Positions 25,000 to 34,466 of a stretch of 53,567 nt of DNA are shown here, piece after piece (positions within the stretch are counted from its first letter, which is position 1; each line of letters opens with the position of its first letter). Source of the DNA: Erythrobacteraceae bacterium. Lineage in GTDB: Bacteria; Pseudomonadota; Alphaproteobacteria; Sphingomonadales; Sphingomonadaceae. The stretch covers positions 1-53,567 of the forward strand of contig JAIXPX010000046.1 in NCBI GenBank assembly GCA_027486035.1, given 5' to 3'. The notes beneath the pieces were generated by a model. The model saw nothing but the letters and a program-made list of their open reading frames with translations. It had not been told where the DNA came from and did no database searches. A program made the position numbers and the translations under genes.

Positions 25000-25250
25000 G
25001 TTCCGCTCTCTCTCCTCTGATGTGGTCCCATATCGCTGCGCGCAGCAGCGACCCGGAGGCTTCATGCCCTCAGCCATCCGCCTTGGCAATCGCTTCGGCC
25101 AATCGGCGGCACGGCCCACCGCTTGGCGATGAAACATTTCTTATGCGGCGAGGCTTCCCCTCCACCGCCGGGCAATCCGTGCCCTTCGGGGACACGGTGA
25201 GGGGGCTCCTCTCCGGACCGGCGCAAAGCCACTTTCGAGGGACAGACACA

Positions 25251-26396
25251 ATGAAAAGCACACACCTTCTTCTGGCCGGCGCAGCTGCCATCCTTGTCGC
25301 GGCACCCGCCCAGGCGCGCGAGGGCCAGCCCTATTTCGGGTTCAACGGCGGGATCATCTTCGCAGATCAGGTCGATATCGAGGCCGAGACCTACCAGGAG
25401 GGGCTCAACGAGGCGCGCGTCAACACCGGTTACGGATGGGAAGGCGATCTCGTGTTCGGCTATGACTTCGGCGCATTCCGCCTCGAGGGCGAGTTGGCCT
25501 ACAAGAAACAGGACCACGACCGCCTGCTCGTCAACAGCGCGAACACCGCGGGCCTTCCGGTCGGGCTGCGCGCCAATCCGGACAGCTCGCAGAAAACCTA
25601 TAGCGGCATGATCAACGCCCTGTTCGATCTGGGTGCGGATGACGGGTTGCAGTTCTTCGCCGGCGGCGGCGCCGGGCTCGCCCGCCTCGATTTCGAACTG
25701 GGCGTTCCGGGCACGGGCACTCTCATCGAGGGCAAGGACACGACCTTTGCCTACCAAGGCCTGGCCGGCCTGCGCTTTCCGGTGAACGAGAACATCGATC
25801 TGGGCGTCAAGTACCGCTATTTCCGCGCCAGGGACTTCCACCTCAGCGGCTTTGCCAACAACCCGCTGGAGCTCGATCTGGAATCGCACTCGGTGATGGC
25901 GAGCCTCCTGGTCAATTTCGGCGGCCGCGCCCAGCCGGAGCCGGTTGCCGCGCCCCCGCCCCCGCCCCCGCCGCCACCGCCGCCGATGACCGCACCCCCG
26001 CCGCCCGCGCCGCGTCCGGCACCGCCCCCGCCGCCGGTCGCAGCCTGCAACACCGGCCCCTATATCGTGTTCTTCGATTTCGACCGCTCGGACATCAGCC
26101 CCGAGGCGGCCGGCATCCTCAACAATGCCGCCACCGCCTATGCCAATTGCGGCACGGCGCGGGTGATGCTGGCCGGGCATACCGACCGCTCGGGCAGCAC
26201 GCAGTACAACCAGGGCCTTGCCGCGCGCCGCAACAGCGCGGTGCAGGCCTACCTAGCCTCGCGCGGCGTCCCGGGCGGTTCGATCACCAGTCAGGCCTTC
26301 GGCGAGAGCCAGACGCGTGTGCCGACCGCCGACGGCGTGCGCGAGCCGCAGAACCGCCGCGTCGAGGTGACCTACGGCCCGGGTTCGGGGATGTAG
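25251..26396 (+). CDS. OmpA family outer membrane protein
   Basis: A 381-residue outer membrane protein. Residues 1-22 are a signal peptide (MKSTHLLLAGAA...APAQA). Residues about 25-225 form an eight-strand beta-barrel with alternating aromatic/aliphatic strands (YFGFNGGIIF, FRLEGELAYKK, NIDLGVKYRYFRA), ending near SVMASLLVNFG. A Pro/Ala linker of about 35 residues follows. The C-terminal OmpA peptidoglycan-binding domain (about 265-381) has YIVFFDFDRSDISPEAAGIL, VMLAGHTDRSGSTQYNQGLA (TDxxGxxxxN) and QNRRVEVTY. It anchors the outer membrane to the cell wall. CGAGGGACAG gives a good ribosome site. A terminator hairpin follows. Confidence 0.95.
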   Translation: MKSTHLLLAGAAAILVAAPAQAREGQPYFGFNGGIIFADQVDIEAETYQEGLNEARVNTGYGWEGDLVFGYDFGAFRLEGELAYKKQDHDRLLVNSANTAGLPVGLRANPDSSQKTYSGMINALFDLGADDGLQFFAGGGAGLARLDFELGVPGTGTLIEGKDTTFAYQGLAGLRFPVNENIDLGVKYRYFRARDFHLSGFANNPLELDLESHSVMASLLVNFGGRAQPEPVAAPPPPPPPPPPPMTAPPPPAPRPAPPPPPVAACNTGPYIVFFDFDRSDISPEAAGILNNAATAYANCGTARVMLAGHTDRSGSTQYNQGLAARRNSAVQAYLASRGVPGGSITSQAFGESQTRVPTADGVREPQNRRVEVTYGPGSGM

Positions 26397-26431
26397 GGTC
26401 CGGCCTCGCCAAGGGCCGCCATGCCATGGGA

Positions 26432-26458
26432 GGGGCCGGAGCGATCCGGCCCTTCTTT
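26432..26458. terminator. Terminator between ompA-like gene and dnaE
   Basis: GGGCCGGA (26433-26440), loop GCGA and TCCGGCCC (26445-26452) form an 8-bp perfect stem followed by TTCTTT. It is placed between the two convergent stop codons and may serve the OmpA transcript mainly. Confidence 0.7.
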
Positions 26459-26467
26459 GCGCGGGGT

Positions 26468-29400
26468 TCAGGCCACCAGCCTGAGATTGCCGCGCTTCCT
26501 GGCAGGCGCAAGCGCGACGCGGGTGATGCCTTCGACCGCGCCGAGCCGCTCGGCCAGTTCCCCGGTCAGAACGAAATCGCGCCCGAGCCGCAGTTTCACC
26601 CGGTCACCGTCGGCCAGCACAAGGCTCACCAACACCTCGCCCGCCCCGGTCCTGCGCTCGGCCCGGGCCGCTTCGAGCTCGATCTGGAGTTCGTGCAGCG
26701 CAGGCACATTTGCCACCTCGCAGCTCAGTTCCATCGCCGTCGTCCCGCTCACGGCCGCCAGCGGCCGCGCACCGCGCACGGTGAGGCGCGGAGGCTCGTC
26801 AGGATTGGGCGCATCAAGTTCTACCGTCAGGAGCAGGCACTCGCCGCCTTGGGCCCAGCGCTCGAAATCGGGCACCAGCGACTCCTCGAAGCAAGCCGCC
26901 GAAAACTGCCCTGACGCGTCGGAGAAATCCGCCCGCACGAAGGTGCCGCCCTTGCGGGTGCGCGCCTTGGTGATGCCCTCGACCAGGGCCGCCATCACCG
27001 CCGTGCCGCGCCCGCCCGGCGGCGCGCCCGCTTCCATCAGCGACTGATAGGTGCGCGCTCCATTTGCCGAGGCGACGTCGCGATATTGCTGCACCGGGTG
27101 CGCGGAGAAATAGAATCCGAAATTCTCGCGTTCCTTCGCCATGCGCTCGGGCCGCGACCACGGGGCACAGGGCTGGAGGCGAAGCTCCTCGGCAGGGCCG
27201 CCCTCGCCACCGAACAGGCCGACCTGCCCGCTGCTGCGCTCGCGGATCGCCGCATCGGCGACCGCCATCAGCATGTCGGCATTGGCAAACAGCAGCGCGC
27301 GGTCCGGCTCCAGACCATCAAAGGCGCCCGCACAGATCAGCCCTTCGAGCTGGCGGCGGTTCATGGTGCCCTGCGGCAGCCGCTCGAACAGGTCCTTGAG
27401 GCTGGCGAACGGCCCTCCCGCCTGCCGCTCGGCGACGATCGCCTCCATCGCCTTCTCGCCGACGTTGCGGATCCCGGCGAGCGCATAGCGCACCGCGTAG
27501 CCGGTGTCGGTCTGCTCGACGGTGAACTCGGCCTCGCTGGCGTTGATGTCGGGCGGCAGCACCGCGACGCCGCCCTGCCCGTTCGGATATCGGCGGGCGT
27601 CGTCGACGAAGACATTGAGCTTCTCCGACTGGTGCATGTCGAAGCACATCGAGGCGGCGTAGAATTCTTCCGGATAATGCGCCTTCATCCACGCAGTCTG
27701 ATAGGCGAGCAGCGCATAGGCGGCGGCGTGCGACTTGTTGAAGCCGTAGCCGGCGAACTTGTCGATCAGGTCGAAGAGCTCGTTGGCGCGCTTCGCCTCG
27801 ATGTCGGAGACCGCCTTGCAGCCCTCGACGAAGCGGCCGCGCTGCGCGTCCATCTCAGCCTGCACCTTCTTGCCCATCGCGCGGCGCAGGAGGTCCGCGT
27901 CGCCCAGCGAATAGCCCGCCAGCACCTGGGCGGCCTGCATCACCTGTTCCTGGTAAACGAAGATCCCGTAGGTCTCGGCGAGAATGCCTTCGAGCTTGGG
28001 GTGCGGATATTCGATCGCCACCTGTCCAGCCTTGCGCTGGCCGAACAGCGGGATGTTGTCCATCGGCCCCGGGCGGTAGAGCGAGACGAGCGCGATGATG
28101 TCGCCGAAATTGGTGGGCTTCACCGCCTTCAGCGTCCGGCGCATCCCTTCGGATTCGAGCTGGAACACCCCCACCGTGTTGCCCGCCTGCATGAGGTGGT
28201 AGACCTGCGCGTCGTCGAGCGGCAGCGTGCCGAGGTCGATGGCGATGCCGCGCTGTTCCAGCAGGTCGACGGCTTTCCGCAGCACCGAGAGGGTTTTCAG
28301 CCCGAGAAAGTCGAACTTCACGAGGCCGCTGGATTCGACATATTTCATGTCGAACTGCGTCACCGGCATGTCCGAGCGCGGATCGCGGTAGAGCGGGACG
28401 AGCTTGGCCAGCGGGCGGTCGCCGATCACCACGCCCGCCGCATGGGTCGAGGAATTGCGCGGCAGGCCCTCGAGCTGCATCGCAAGGTCGACGAGGCGCT
28501 TCACCTCGTTGTCGTTCTCGTACTCGCGGCGGAAGTCGGCGGCACCGTTGAGGGCTCGGGGCAGCGGCCAGGGGTCGGTCGGGTGGTTGGGCACCATCTT
28601 GCAGAGCCGATCGACCTGCCCGTAGCTCATCTGGAGGATGCGCCCGCAGTCGCGCAGCACCGCGCGGGCCTTCAGCTTGCCGAAGGTGATGATCTGGGCG
28701 ACGTGGTCGCTCCCGTATTTCTGCTGCACGTAGCGGATCACCTCGCCGCGCCGCGTTTCGCAGAAGTCGATATCGAAGTCGGGCATCGAGACGCGTTCGG
28801 GGTTGAGGAAACGTTCGAACAGCAGGCCCAGCTTAATCGGATCGAGATCGGTGATGGTCAGCGCCCAAGCGACCGCCGAACCCGCGCCCGAGCCGCGCCC
28901 GGGCCCCACCGGAATGCCCTGTTCCTTGGCCCACTTGATGAAGTCGGCAACGATCAGGAAGTAGCCGGGAAAGCCCATTTTCACGATCACGTCGATCTCG
29001 AATTCGAGGCGGTCGAAATAGGCCTTGCGCTCTTCCTCGGTGAGATCGGGATAGGCGGCGAGGCGCGCTTCGAGGCCCTTGCGCGAGTCCTCCGCCAGCA
29101 TCTTGGCCTCGCCCGCCAGATCGCCCGCAAGGCTCGGCAGGATCGGCTTGCGGTAGGGCGGCGCAAGGGCGCAGCGCTGGGCGATCACCAAGGTGTTGGC
29201 GGTCGCCTCGGGGAGATCGGCGAAGGCCTCCTCCATCATGTGCGCGGTCTTGACGAAGGCCTGGGGGTTGGAGCGCGGACGATCATCCGCCTCGATCTGG
29301 GTCGAATGGGCGATGCACAGCATGGCGTCATGCGCCTTGTGCATATGCGGCTCGGCGAAGTTGGCCGGATTGGTCGCCACCAGCGGCAGATCGCGGGCAT

Positions 29401-29968
29401 AGGCCAGGTCGATCAGCGCCTCCTCGGCGCGCTCGCAGACCGGATCGCCCGCGCGGGCGATCTCGATATAGAGCCGCCCCGGGAACAGTGCCTGCAAGCG
29501 CTCGGCGAGCCGTCCGGCGGCCTCGTGCTGGCCTTCCGCCATCAGCCGAGCGAGACCGCCCTCGCCCGCCCCGGAGAGCGCGATCAATCCGTCGGTGCGC
29601 CCTTCGAGATCGGCAAGGGTGACATGGGGATCACGCTCGAGCGGGCGCTCGAGATGCGCGGCCGATACGAGGTGGCACAGGTTGTCGTAGCCCGCATCAT
29701 TCTGCGCGAAGAGCGGAAGGTAGTCGACGCTCGCGCGGCTCTCGTCCCGCGCGACGCCGAGCAGCGTGCCGATGATCGGCTGCACGCCCGCATCCTTGCA
29801 CGCGCCCGCGAAGGCCATGACCCCGTAGAGCCCGTTGCGGTCACAGATCGCTATGGCCGGAAAGCCGCGCTCCCTGGCGAGCTTGGCAATGTCCTTGGGG
29901 TCGATCGCCCCTTCGAGCATCGAATAGGACGACAGCACACGCAGGGGGACGAAGGGGGCGAAGGGCAT
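26468..29968 (-). CDS. dnaE: DNA polymerase III alpha subunit
   Basis: The 1166-residue replicative polymerase. The N-terminal PHP domain (VPLRVLSSYSMLEGAIDPKD, then AICDRNGLYGVMAF) precedes the palm. The catalytic aspartates are in SMPDFDIDFCETRRGEVIRY (about 390-409), with GPGRGSGAGSAVAWAL before it, and the third is near VKFDFLGLKTLSVL. Fingers (RPGPMDNIPLF, YGIFVYQEQVMQ, RRAMGKKVQAEMD, GFNKSHAAAYALLAYQTAW), a helix-hairpin-helix region and the OB-fold/C-terminal tau-binding part follow. The length is normal for DnaE1, much longer than the error-prone DnaE2 (ImuC), and no imuA/imuB genes are adjacent. The ATG at 29968 with GAAGG upstream is preferred to a TTG three codons earlier. Confidence 0.97.
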   Translation of the reverse strand: MPFAPFVPLRVLSSYSMLEGAIDPKDIAKLARERGFPAIAICDRNGLYGVMAFAGACKDAGVQPIIGTLLGVARDESRASVDYLPLFAQNDAGYDNLCHLVSAAHLERPLERDPHVTLADLEGRTDGLIALSGAGEGGLARLMAEGQHEAAGRLAERLQALFPGRLYIEIARAGDPVCERAEEALIDLAYARDLPLVATNPANFAEPHMHKAHDAMLCIAHSTQIEADDRPRSNPQAFVKTAHMMEEAFADLPEATANTLVIAQRCALAPPYRKPILPSLAGDLAGEAKMLAEDSRKGLEARLAAYPDLTEEERKAYFDRLEFEIDVIVKMGFPGYFLIVADFIKWAKEQGIPVGPGRGSGAGSAVAWALTITDLDPIKLGLLFERFLNPERVSMPDFDIDFCETRRGEVIRYVQQKYGSDHVAQIITFGKLKARAVLRDCGRILQMSYGQVDRLCKMVPNHPTDPWPLPRALNGAADFRREYENDNEVKRLVDLAMQLEGLPRNSSTHAAGVVIGDRPLAKLVPLYRDPRSDMPVTQFDMKYVESSGLVKFDFLGLKTLSVLRKAVDLLEQRGIAIDLGTLPLDDAQVYHLMQAGNTVGVFQLESEGMRRTLKAVKPTNFGDIIALVSLYRPGPMDNIPLFGQRKAGQVAIEYPHPKLEGILAETYGIFVYQEQVMQAAQVLAGYSLGDADLLRRAMGKKVQAEMDAQRGRFVEGCKAVSDIEAKRANELFDLIDKFAGYGFNKSHAAAYALLAYQTAWMKAHYPEEFYAASMCFDMHQSEKLNVFVDDARRYPNGQGGVAVLPPDINASEAEFTVEQTDTGYAVRYALAGIRNVGEKAMEAIVAERQAGGPFASLKDLFERLPQGTMNRRQLEGLICAGAFDGLEPDRALLFANADMLMAVADAAIRERSSGQVGLFGGEGGPAEELRLQPCAPWSRPERMAKERENFGFYFSAHPVQQYRDVASANGARTYQSLMEAGAPPGGRGTAVMAALVEGITKARTRKGGTFVRADFSDASGQFSAACFEESLVPDFERWAQGGECLLLTVELDAPNPDEPPRLTVRGARPLAAVSGTTAMELSCEVANVPALHELQIELEAARAERRTGAGEVLVSLVLADGDRVKLRLGRDFVLTGELAERLGAVEGITRVALAPARKRGNLRLVA

Positions 29969-30044
29969 GGCCTTCAATCTAGGAAGTCGCGCCGATTCTC
30001 AAAGCGCCCCCATGCTTATGTTGTGCACAGGGAGACGCAAAAGA

Positions 30045-30524
30045 TCAGAGCAGCTTCTCGATATCCTTGGCGATCGCCTCGGGCTTGTCGGTCGGGCCGT
30101 AGCGCTTCACCACGTTGCCCTCGCGGTCGATCAGGAACTTGGTGAAGTTCCACTTGATCGCAGTCGATCCCATCAGCCCCTTGGCCTCGGTCTTCAGCCA
30201 GCCATAGAGCGGCGAGGCCTTGGCGCCGTTGACGTCGATCTTGGCCATCAGCGGGAAGGTGACGCCGAAATTGATCTTGCAGAACTGCGCGATCTCGTCG
30301 GCGCTGCCGGGCTCCTGCGCGCCGAACTGGTTGCAGGGGAAGCCCAGCACCTCGAAACCGCGATCCTTGTAGCTCTGATAGAGCTTCTCCAGCCCGTCAT
30401 ACTGGGGCGTGAAGCCGCACTTGCTGGCGGTATTGACCACCAGCAGCACCGTGCCGAGCTTGTCCCTGAGCGCGAGGCTCTCCCCGCGGTTGGTGGTGAC
30501 GGTGAAATCGGCGATGCTTGTCAT
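30045..30524 (-). CDS. Glutathione peroxidase family protein
   Basis: A 159-residue thioredoxin-fold peroxidase that reduces hydrogen or lipid peroxides. The peroxidatic cysteine is in LVVNTASKCGFTPQYDGLEK (about 28-47). FEVLGFPCNQFGAQEPGSAD carries the resolving cysteine and the catalytic glutamine, and IKWNFTKFLIDREG the catalytic tryptophan and asparagine. It uses cysteine in place of selenocysteine and, like most bacterial members, may be thioredoxin-dependent. The ATG overlaps the stop of the small upstream gene (ATGA), so the two are translationally coupled. Confidence 0.96.
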   Translation of the reverse strand: MTSIADFTVTTNRGESLALRDKLGTVLLVVNTASKCGFTPQYDGLEKLYQSYKDRGFEVLGFPCNQFGAQEPGSADEIAQFCKINFGVTFPLMAKIDVNGAKASPLYGWLKTEAKGLMGSTAIKWNFTKFLIDREGNVVKRYGPTDKPEAIAKDIEKLL

Positions 30525-30754
30525 GCTGGCCCCTCGTTAGCGGAAAGTGCGAGAATTTCGCCGAGGTTGAGCGACTTGCCGCCCTCCACCTCGATCACCA
30601 CGCGGGCACGCTGTGCGCCGTCCATGCCGAGCACCCGCGCCACCATCTCGCGCAAGGTGCCCTGCGCGAGCAGGACGAAGTTATACTGGAGCTCGGACCC
30701 CGCATCGTCGCGCTCGCTTAATGTCGCCTCGGCATCCCAATCATATCCGGACAT
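30521..30754 (-). CDS. Small hypothetical protein coupled to glutathione peroxidase
   Basis: A 77-residue acidic protein that I do not recognise. It begins MSGYDWDAEATLSERDDAGS and ends in a helix-strand-like SLNLGEILALSANEGPA. No cysteine, signal peptide or membrane segment is present. It is supported as a gene by the GGGGGGATGAC ribosome site directly before the ATG and by an ATGA overlap with the peroxidase start. An extension upstream is open but has poor coding character. A regulatory or partner role with the peroxidase is only a guess. Confidence 0.7.
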   Translation of the reverse strand: MSGYDWDAEATLSERDDAGSELQYNFVLLAQGTLREMVARVLGMDGAQRARVVIEVEGGKSLNLGEILALSANEGPA

Positions 30755-30838
30755 GTCATCCCCCCTTGCGTCTCGACCATGGTTTGCACGGCACGGGCGG
30801 CGGATCAACATCCTATCGGCAGGGACGCGCCGGGCGGA

Positions 30839-31519
30839 TTAGACGAGCACGCCTTCCTTAAGCCGCACCACCCGGTCCATTTTCGCCGCGAGGCGCTCGT
30901 TATGGGTCGCCACCAGCGCCGCGCTCCCCTCGCCCCGCACCAGCGCGAGGAACTGGCCGAGCACGGTGTCGGAGGTGTGCTCGTCGAGATTGCCGGTCGG
31001 CTCGTCGGCCAGCACCAGCGTCGGCCGGTTGGCGAGCGCGCGGGCGACCGCGACTCGCTGTTGCTCGCCGCCCGAAAGCTGGCTCGGGCGGTGGGTCAGG
31101 CGAGCCCCGAGACCAAGGCTCGACAGCAGGCTGTCAGCCCGCGCCTCCGCATCGGCGCGGGGCACGGAACGGATCATCTGCGGCATCACCACGTTCTCGC
31201 GCGCGTCGAAATCGGGCAGCAGGTGGTGGAACTGGTAAACGAAGCCAAGGTGTTCGCGGCGCAGCTGCGTGCGCTCGTCGCCGGCGAGATGCTCGGCCTT
31301 CTGTCCGGCGATCTGGATCGAGCCCTCGAAACCCCCTTCGAGCAGGCCAACCGCCTGAAGCATGGTCGACTTGCCCGAACCCGAAGGCCCGAGCAGCGCC
31401 ACGATCTCGCCCGGCATGATATCGAGATCGACCCCGCGCAGCACGTCGATGCGCTGCCCGCCCTGCTCGAACGAGCGCCTCAGGCTCCGAAGGCTGACGG
31501 TGGGTGCGCCGCTATTCAT
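30839..31519 (-). CDS. lolD: Lipoprotein-releasing ABC transporter ATPase
   Basis: A 226-residue ABC ATPase of the LolD/MacB group that drives release of outer-membrane lipoproteins from the inner membrane. Walker A is [20 protein letters not shown] (about 41-60), the Q-loop [11 protein letters not shown] with the Lol-typical [16 protein letters not shown], signature [19 protein letters not shown] (about 146-164), Walker [17 protein letters not shown] and the switch histidine in [11 protein letters not shown]. The ATG lies within the last codons of the permease gene (8-nt overlap), which is the usual lolC-lolD order. The start codon is fixed by that overlap and by the conserved N-terminal [12 protein letters not shown]. 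Confidence 0.95.
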   Translation of the reverse strand: MNSGAPTVSLRSLRRSFEQGGQRIDVLRGVDLDIMPGEIVALLGPSGSGKSTMLQAVGLLEGGFEGSIQIAGQKAEHLAGDERTQLRREHLGFVYQFHHLLPDFDARENVVMPQMIRSVPRADAEARADSLLSSLGLGARLTHRPSQLSGGEQQRVAVARALANRPTLVLADEPTGNLDEHTSDTVLGQFLALVRGEGSAALVATHNERLAAKMDRVVRLKEGVLV

Positions 31520-32765
31520 AGCGCAGCACCTGGACCGGGTCGGTGTTGGCCGCCTTGAGCGCGGGATAGAGCGTCGCAAGGAAGCTCATCGTCAGCGCCA
31601 GCATGACGATGCCGAGGATCTCCCACGGGTCGGTGCGCGAGGGCAGGGTCGAGAGGAACCGCACCTGCGGGTCCCAGATCTGCTGGCCCGTGGCAAGGGC
31701 GATGAAGGCGACGATCGGTTCGCGGAAGAACAGCACGATCGCCCCGAGCAACAGCCCCGCCGCGGTGCCGATCGCGCCCACGGTGGTGCCGGTGGTGACG
31801 AAAATCTTGAGCATCGAGCGCCGCGTGGCGCCCATGGTGCGCATGATCGCGATGTCGCGGGTCTTGGCGCGCACCAGCATGACGAGGCTGGAGAGGATGT
31901 TGAAGGCGGCGACCAGGACCATGAAGCTCAATGCGAAAAACATCGCCACGCGTTCCACCTGCAGGGCCTCGAACAGGGCGGCGTTCATGGTTTTCCAGTC
32001 GGCGATCAGCGCCCTGCCGTTGAGCGCCTGCGCGACCGGCGCGAGGATCTCGCCGACCTTGTCCGGGTCCTCGACCGTGATCTCGATCTGCGCCACCGAG
32101 TCTCCCATCAGAAGCAGGGTCTGCGCGTCCTTCAGCGGGAGCATCACGAACTTCTCGTCGAAGGTGTAGATGCCCACCTCGAAGATTGCGCCGACCTCGT
32201 AGCCCACCTGACGGATCGAGGTGCCGAAGGGCGTGGTACGGCCTGCGGGATTGATGATGGTGATGACATCGCCGACCCTGACCCCGAGGTTCTCGGCGAG
32301 CCGGCTGCCGATTGCGACGCGGCCAAGGCCGCTCTCGCCCGCCGGTGCATAGAGGCTGTCAACTTGGCCCAACAGCACCTTGTCGCCCAGCGCCCTGATG
32401 TCCTTGTCGCTCTGGCCGCGCAGAAAGATCGCCTCGACGCGGCCATTATAGCTCACCAGCAAGGGCTGCTCGATCATCGGCGAGGCTTCGATCACGCCCG
32501 GCGTCCGCTCGACATTGGCGAGCACGCTCTGCCAGTTGTCGAGCCGCCCGCCATAGGCCTGAACGACCGCGTGGCCGTTGAGGCCGACGATCTTGTCGAG
32601 CAGTTCGCCGCGAAAGCCGTTCATGACGCTCATCACGATGACCAGCATCGCCACCGAGAGCATCACCACCCCCACCGAGATTCCCGCGACCAGCGCGATG
32701 AACGCCTCCCCCTTGCCCGGCCAGAGGTAGCGCTTGGCGATCATCCATTCGAAGGGTGAGAGCAT
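31512..32765 (-). CDS. Lipoprotein-releasing ABC transporter permease (LolC/LolE/LolF type)
   Basis: A 417-residue permease with one N-terminal membrane helix ([20 protein letters not shown], about 22-41), a large periplasmic domain (about 45-270) and three C-terminal helices (around 275-300, 320-350 and 375-400). [20 protein letters not shown] is the family N-terminus, and [20 protein letters not shown] the usual start of the periplasmic part. Only one permease gene is next to lolD, consistent with a single LolF-like homodimeric permease, common outside gammaproteobacteria. No clear Shine-Dalgarno precedes the ATG at 32765. It diverges from purF across about 207 bp. Confidence 0.94.
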   Translation of the reverse strand: MLSPFEWMIAKRYLWPGKGEAFIALVAGISVGVVMLSVAMLVIVMSVMNGFRGELLDKIVGLNGHAVVQAYGGRLDNWQSVLANVERTPGVIEASPMIEQPLLVSYNGRVEAIFLRGQSDKDIRALGDKVLLGQVDSLYAPAGESGLGRVAIGSRLAENLGVRVGDVITIINPAGRTTPFGTSIRQVGYEVGAIFEVGIYTFDEKFVMLPLKDAQTLLLMGDSVAQIEITVEDPDKVGEILAPVAQALNGRALIADWKTMNAALFEALQVERVAMFFALSFMVLVAAFNILSSLVMLVRAKTRDIAIMRTMGATRRSMLKIFVTTGTTVGAIGTAAGLLLGAIVLFFREPIVAFIALATGQQIWDPQVRFLSTLPSRTDPWEILGIVMLALTMSFLATLYPALKAANTDPVQVLRYE

Positions 32766-32972
32766 GGGGGGAGAGAGGCGCCCGTTGTTGGCTGGATGCT
32801 GCCTGTTAGAGTGCGCGCGCCCCGCCCGCAATCCCTGAGGGCGTCCCCGCCCTGTCACACAGCGGTCGGCAAAAAGGCGGGCATGGCGGGTGTGCTTTCC
32901 CTTGTAATTGATCCGTCATATCGCCATTGGGGCCGTGCGCCCCGGAAGCCTTCGCGCGCGGACAGTCTGGTG

Positions 32973-34460
32973 ATGCCGATGACACCCCTCAACGTGACCC
33001 ATCCCTTCCTCGATGCCGATGGCGACAAGCTGCGCGAGGAATGCGGGATCTTCGGCGCGATCAGCGCGGCTGATGCGGCCGCGGCCACCGCGCTCGGCCT
33101 CCATGCGCTCCAGCATCGCGGGCAGGAAGCGGCCGGGATCGTCAGCTTCGACGGGACCGAGTTCTACGCGCGCCGCGGCCTCGGCCATGTCGCCGAGAAC
33201 TTTTCCTCCTCCGAAGCCATCGCCGCGCTGCCGGGCCACATGGCGGCCGGCCACGTGCGCTATTCCACCACCGGCGGGGCGGGCCTCAGGAACGTCCAGC
33301 CGCTCTATGCCGATCTTGCCAGCGGCGGTTTTGCGGTGGCGCACAACGGCAACATCTCCAATGCGATGAGCCTGCGTTCGGACCTCGTGAACAAGGGTTC
33401 GATCTTCCAGTCGACCTCCGATACCGAGGTCATCATCCACCTCGTCGCGACCTCGCGCTACCCCACCATCGCCGACCGGCTGGTCGATGCCCTGCGGCTG
33501 GTCGAGGGCGCCTATGCGCTGATTGTCATGACGCCCGAGGGCATGATCGCCTGCCGCGACCCGCTCGGCATCCGCCCGCTCGTCATGGGGCGGATGGGAG
33601 ACGCGATCCTGTTCGCCTCGGAGACGGTGGCCTTCGACGTGGTCGGCGCCGAGGTGATCCGGGAGGTCGAGCCGGGCGAGCTGGTGCTGGTCGATTTCAA
33701 TGGCAACATCCGCTCGGTGCGCCCCTTCGGCAGCCCGCCCCCACGCCCCTGCATCTTCGAGCATGTCTATTTCAGCCGACCCGACTCCGTCTTCGCGGGC
33801 CGCTCGGTTTACGAAGCGCGCAAGGCGATCGGCTCACAGCTTGCCATCGAGGCCCCCTGCGAGGCCGATCTCGTCGTGCCCGTGCCCGACAGCGGGGTGC
33901 CCGCCGCGCTCGGCTTTGCCCAAAGCTCGGGCCTGCCCTTCGAGCTCGGCATCATCCGCTCGCACTATGTCGGGCGCACCTTCATCCAGCCCGGCGACGG
34001 CGCACGCCACTCCTCGGTCAAGCGCAAGCACAATGCCAACCGCGCGCTGGTCGAGGGCAAGCGCATCGTGCTGATCGACGATTCGATCGTGCGCGGCACC
34101 ACCTCCCTGAAGATCGTCGAAATGATGCGCGAGGCGGGCGCAGCCGAGGTGCACTTCCGTGTCGCCAGCCCACCGACCGCACATTCCTGCTTCTACGGCG
34201 TCGACACGCCCGAACGCTCCAAGCTGCTTGCCGCGCGCATGGCGCTGGAACCGATGCGCGAATTCATCAAGGCCGACAGCCTTGCCTTCATCTCGATCGA
34301 CGGCCTCTACCGCGCCGTGGGCCACGCGCAGCGCAACAAGGCCTGTCCGCAGTTCTGCGACGCCTGCTTCACCGGCGAATACCCGACCTCGCTCACCGAT
34401 CTTGCCCAGGCCGAGCAGCGGGCCGCCCAGCTTCCCTTCGCCGATCCGAAAGCCGCCTGA
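32973..34460 (+). CDS. purF: Amidophosphoribosyltransferase
   Basis: A 495-residue enzyme that makes phosphoribosylamine, the first step of purine synthesis. After a propeptide of about 23 residues the nucleophilic cysteine appears in REECGIFGAI. The glutaminase part shows HRGQEAAGIVSFDG, GHVRYSTTGGAGLRNVQP and AHNGNISNA. The PRPP-binding loop is KRIVLIDDSIVRGTTSLKIV (about 362-381), and NKACPQFCDACFTGEYP gives the C-terminal cysteines of the Fe-S-bearing class. I placed the start at ATG 32973; a GTG just before it and an ATG two codons later are equally possible, and no strong ribosome site decides. An SDR gene begins 6 nt after the stop. Confidence 0.96.
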   Translation: MPMTPLNVTHPFLDADGDKLREECGIFGAISAADAAAATALGLHALQHRGQEAAGIVSFDGTEFYARRGLGHVAENFSSSEAIAALPGHMAAGHVRYSTTGGAGLRNVQPLYADLASGGFAVAHNGNISNAMSLRSDLVNKGSIFQSTSDTEVIIHLVATSRYPTIADRLVDALRLVEGAYALIVMTPEGMIACRDPLGIRPLVMGRMGDAILFASETVAFDVVGAEVIREVEPGELVLVDFNGNIRSVRPFGSPPPRPCIFEHVYFSRPDSVFAGRSVYEARKAIGSQLAIEAPCEADLVVPVPDSGVPAALGFAQSSGLPFELGIIRSHYVGRTFIQPGDGARHSSVKRKHNANRALVEGKRIVLIDDSIVRGTTSLKIVEMMREAGAAEVHFRVASPPTAHSCFYGVDTPERSKLLAARMALEPMREFIKADSLAFISIDGLYRAVGHAQRNKACPQFCDACFTGEYPTSLTDLAQAEQRAAQLPFADPKAA

Positions 34461-34466
34461 GACACC

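Noticed and set aside
25000..25250. 251-bp gap between acyl-CoA synthetase and OmpA genes searched for a small RNA or gene
   Set aside because: Nothing beyond probable divergent promoters; no stable hairpin with U tract, and the open frames lack ribosome sites. ATGAAACA at 25129 is only a parS half-site.
25945..26040. Proline-codon tandem repeat in the OmpA-like gene as a mobile or variable repeat
   Set aside because: It is the ordinary Pro-rich linker of this protein family, with irregular units.
27086..30145. Very long open frame (about 1019 codons) opposite dnaE
   Set aside because: It is the antisense of a certain dnaE gene at high GC, rich in Arg/His/Ala/Gly with no recognisable domain; such shadows are common.
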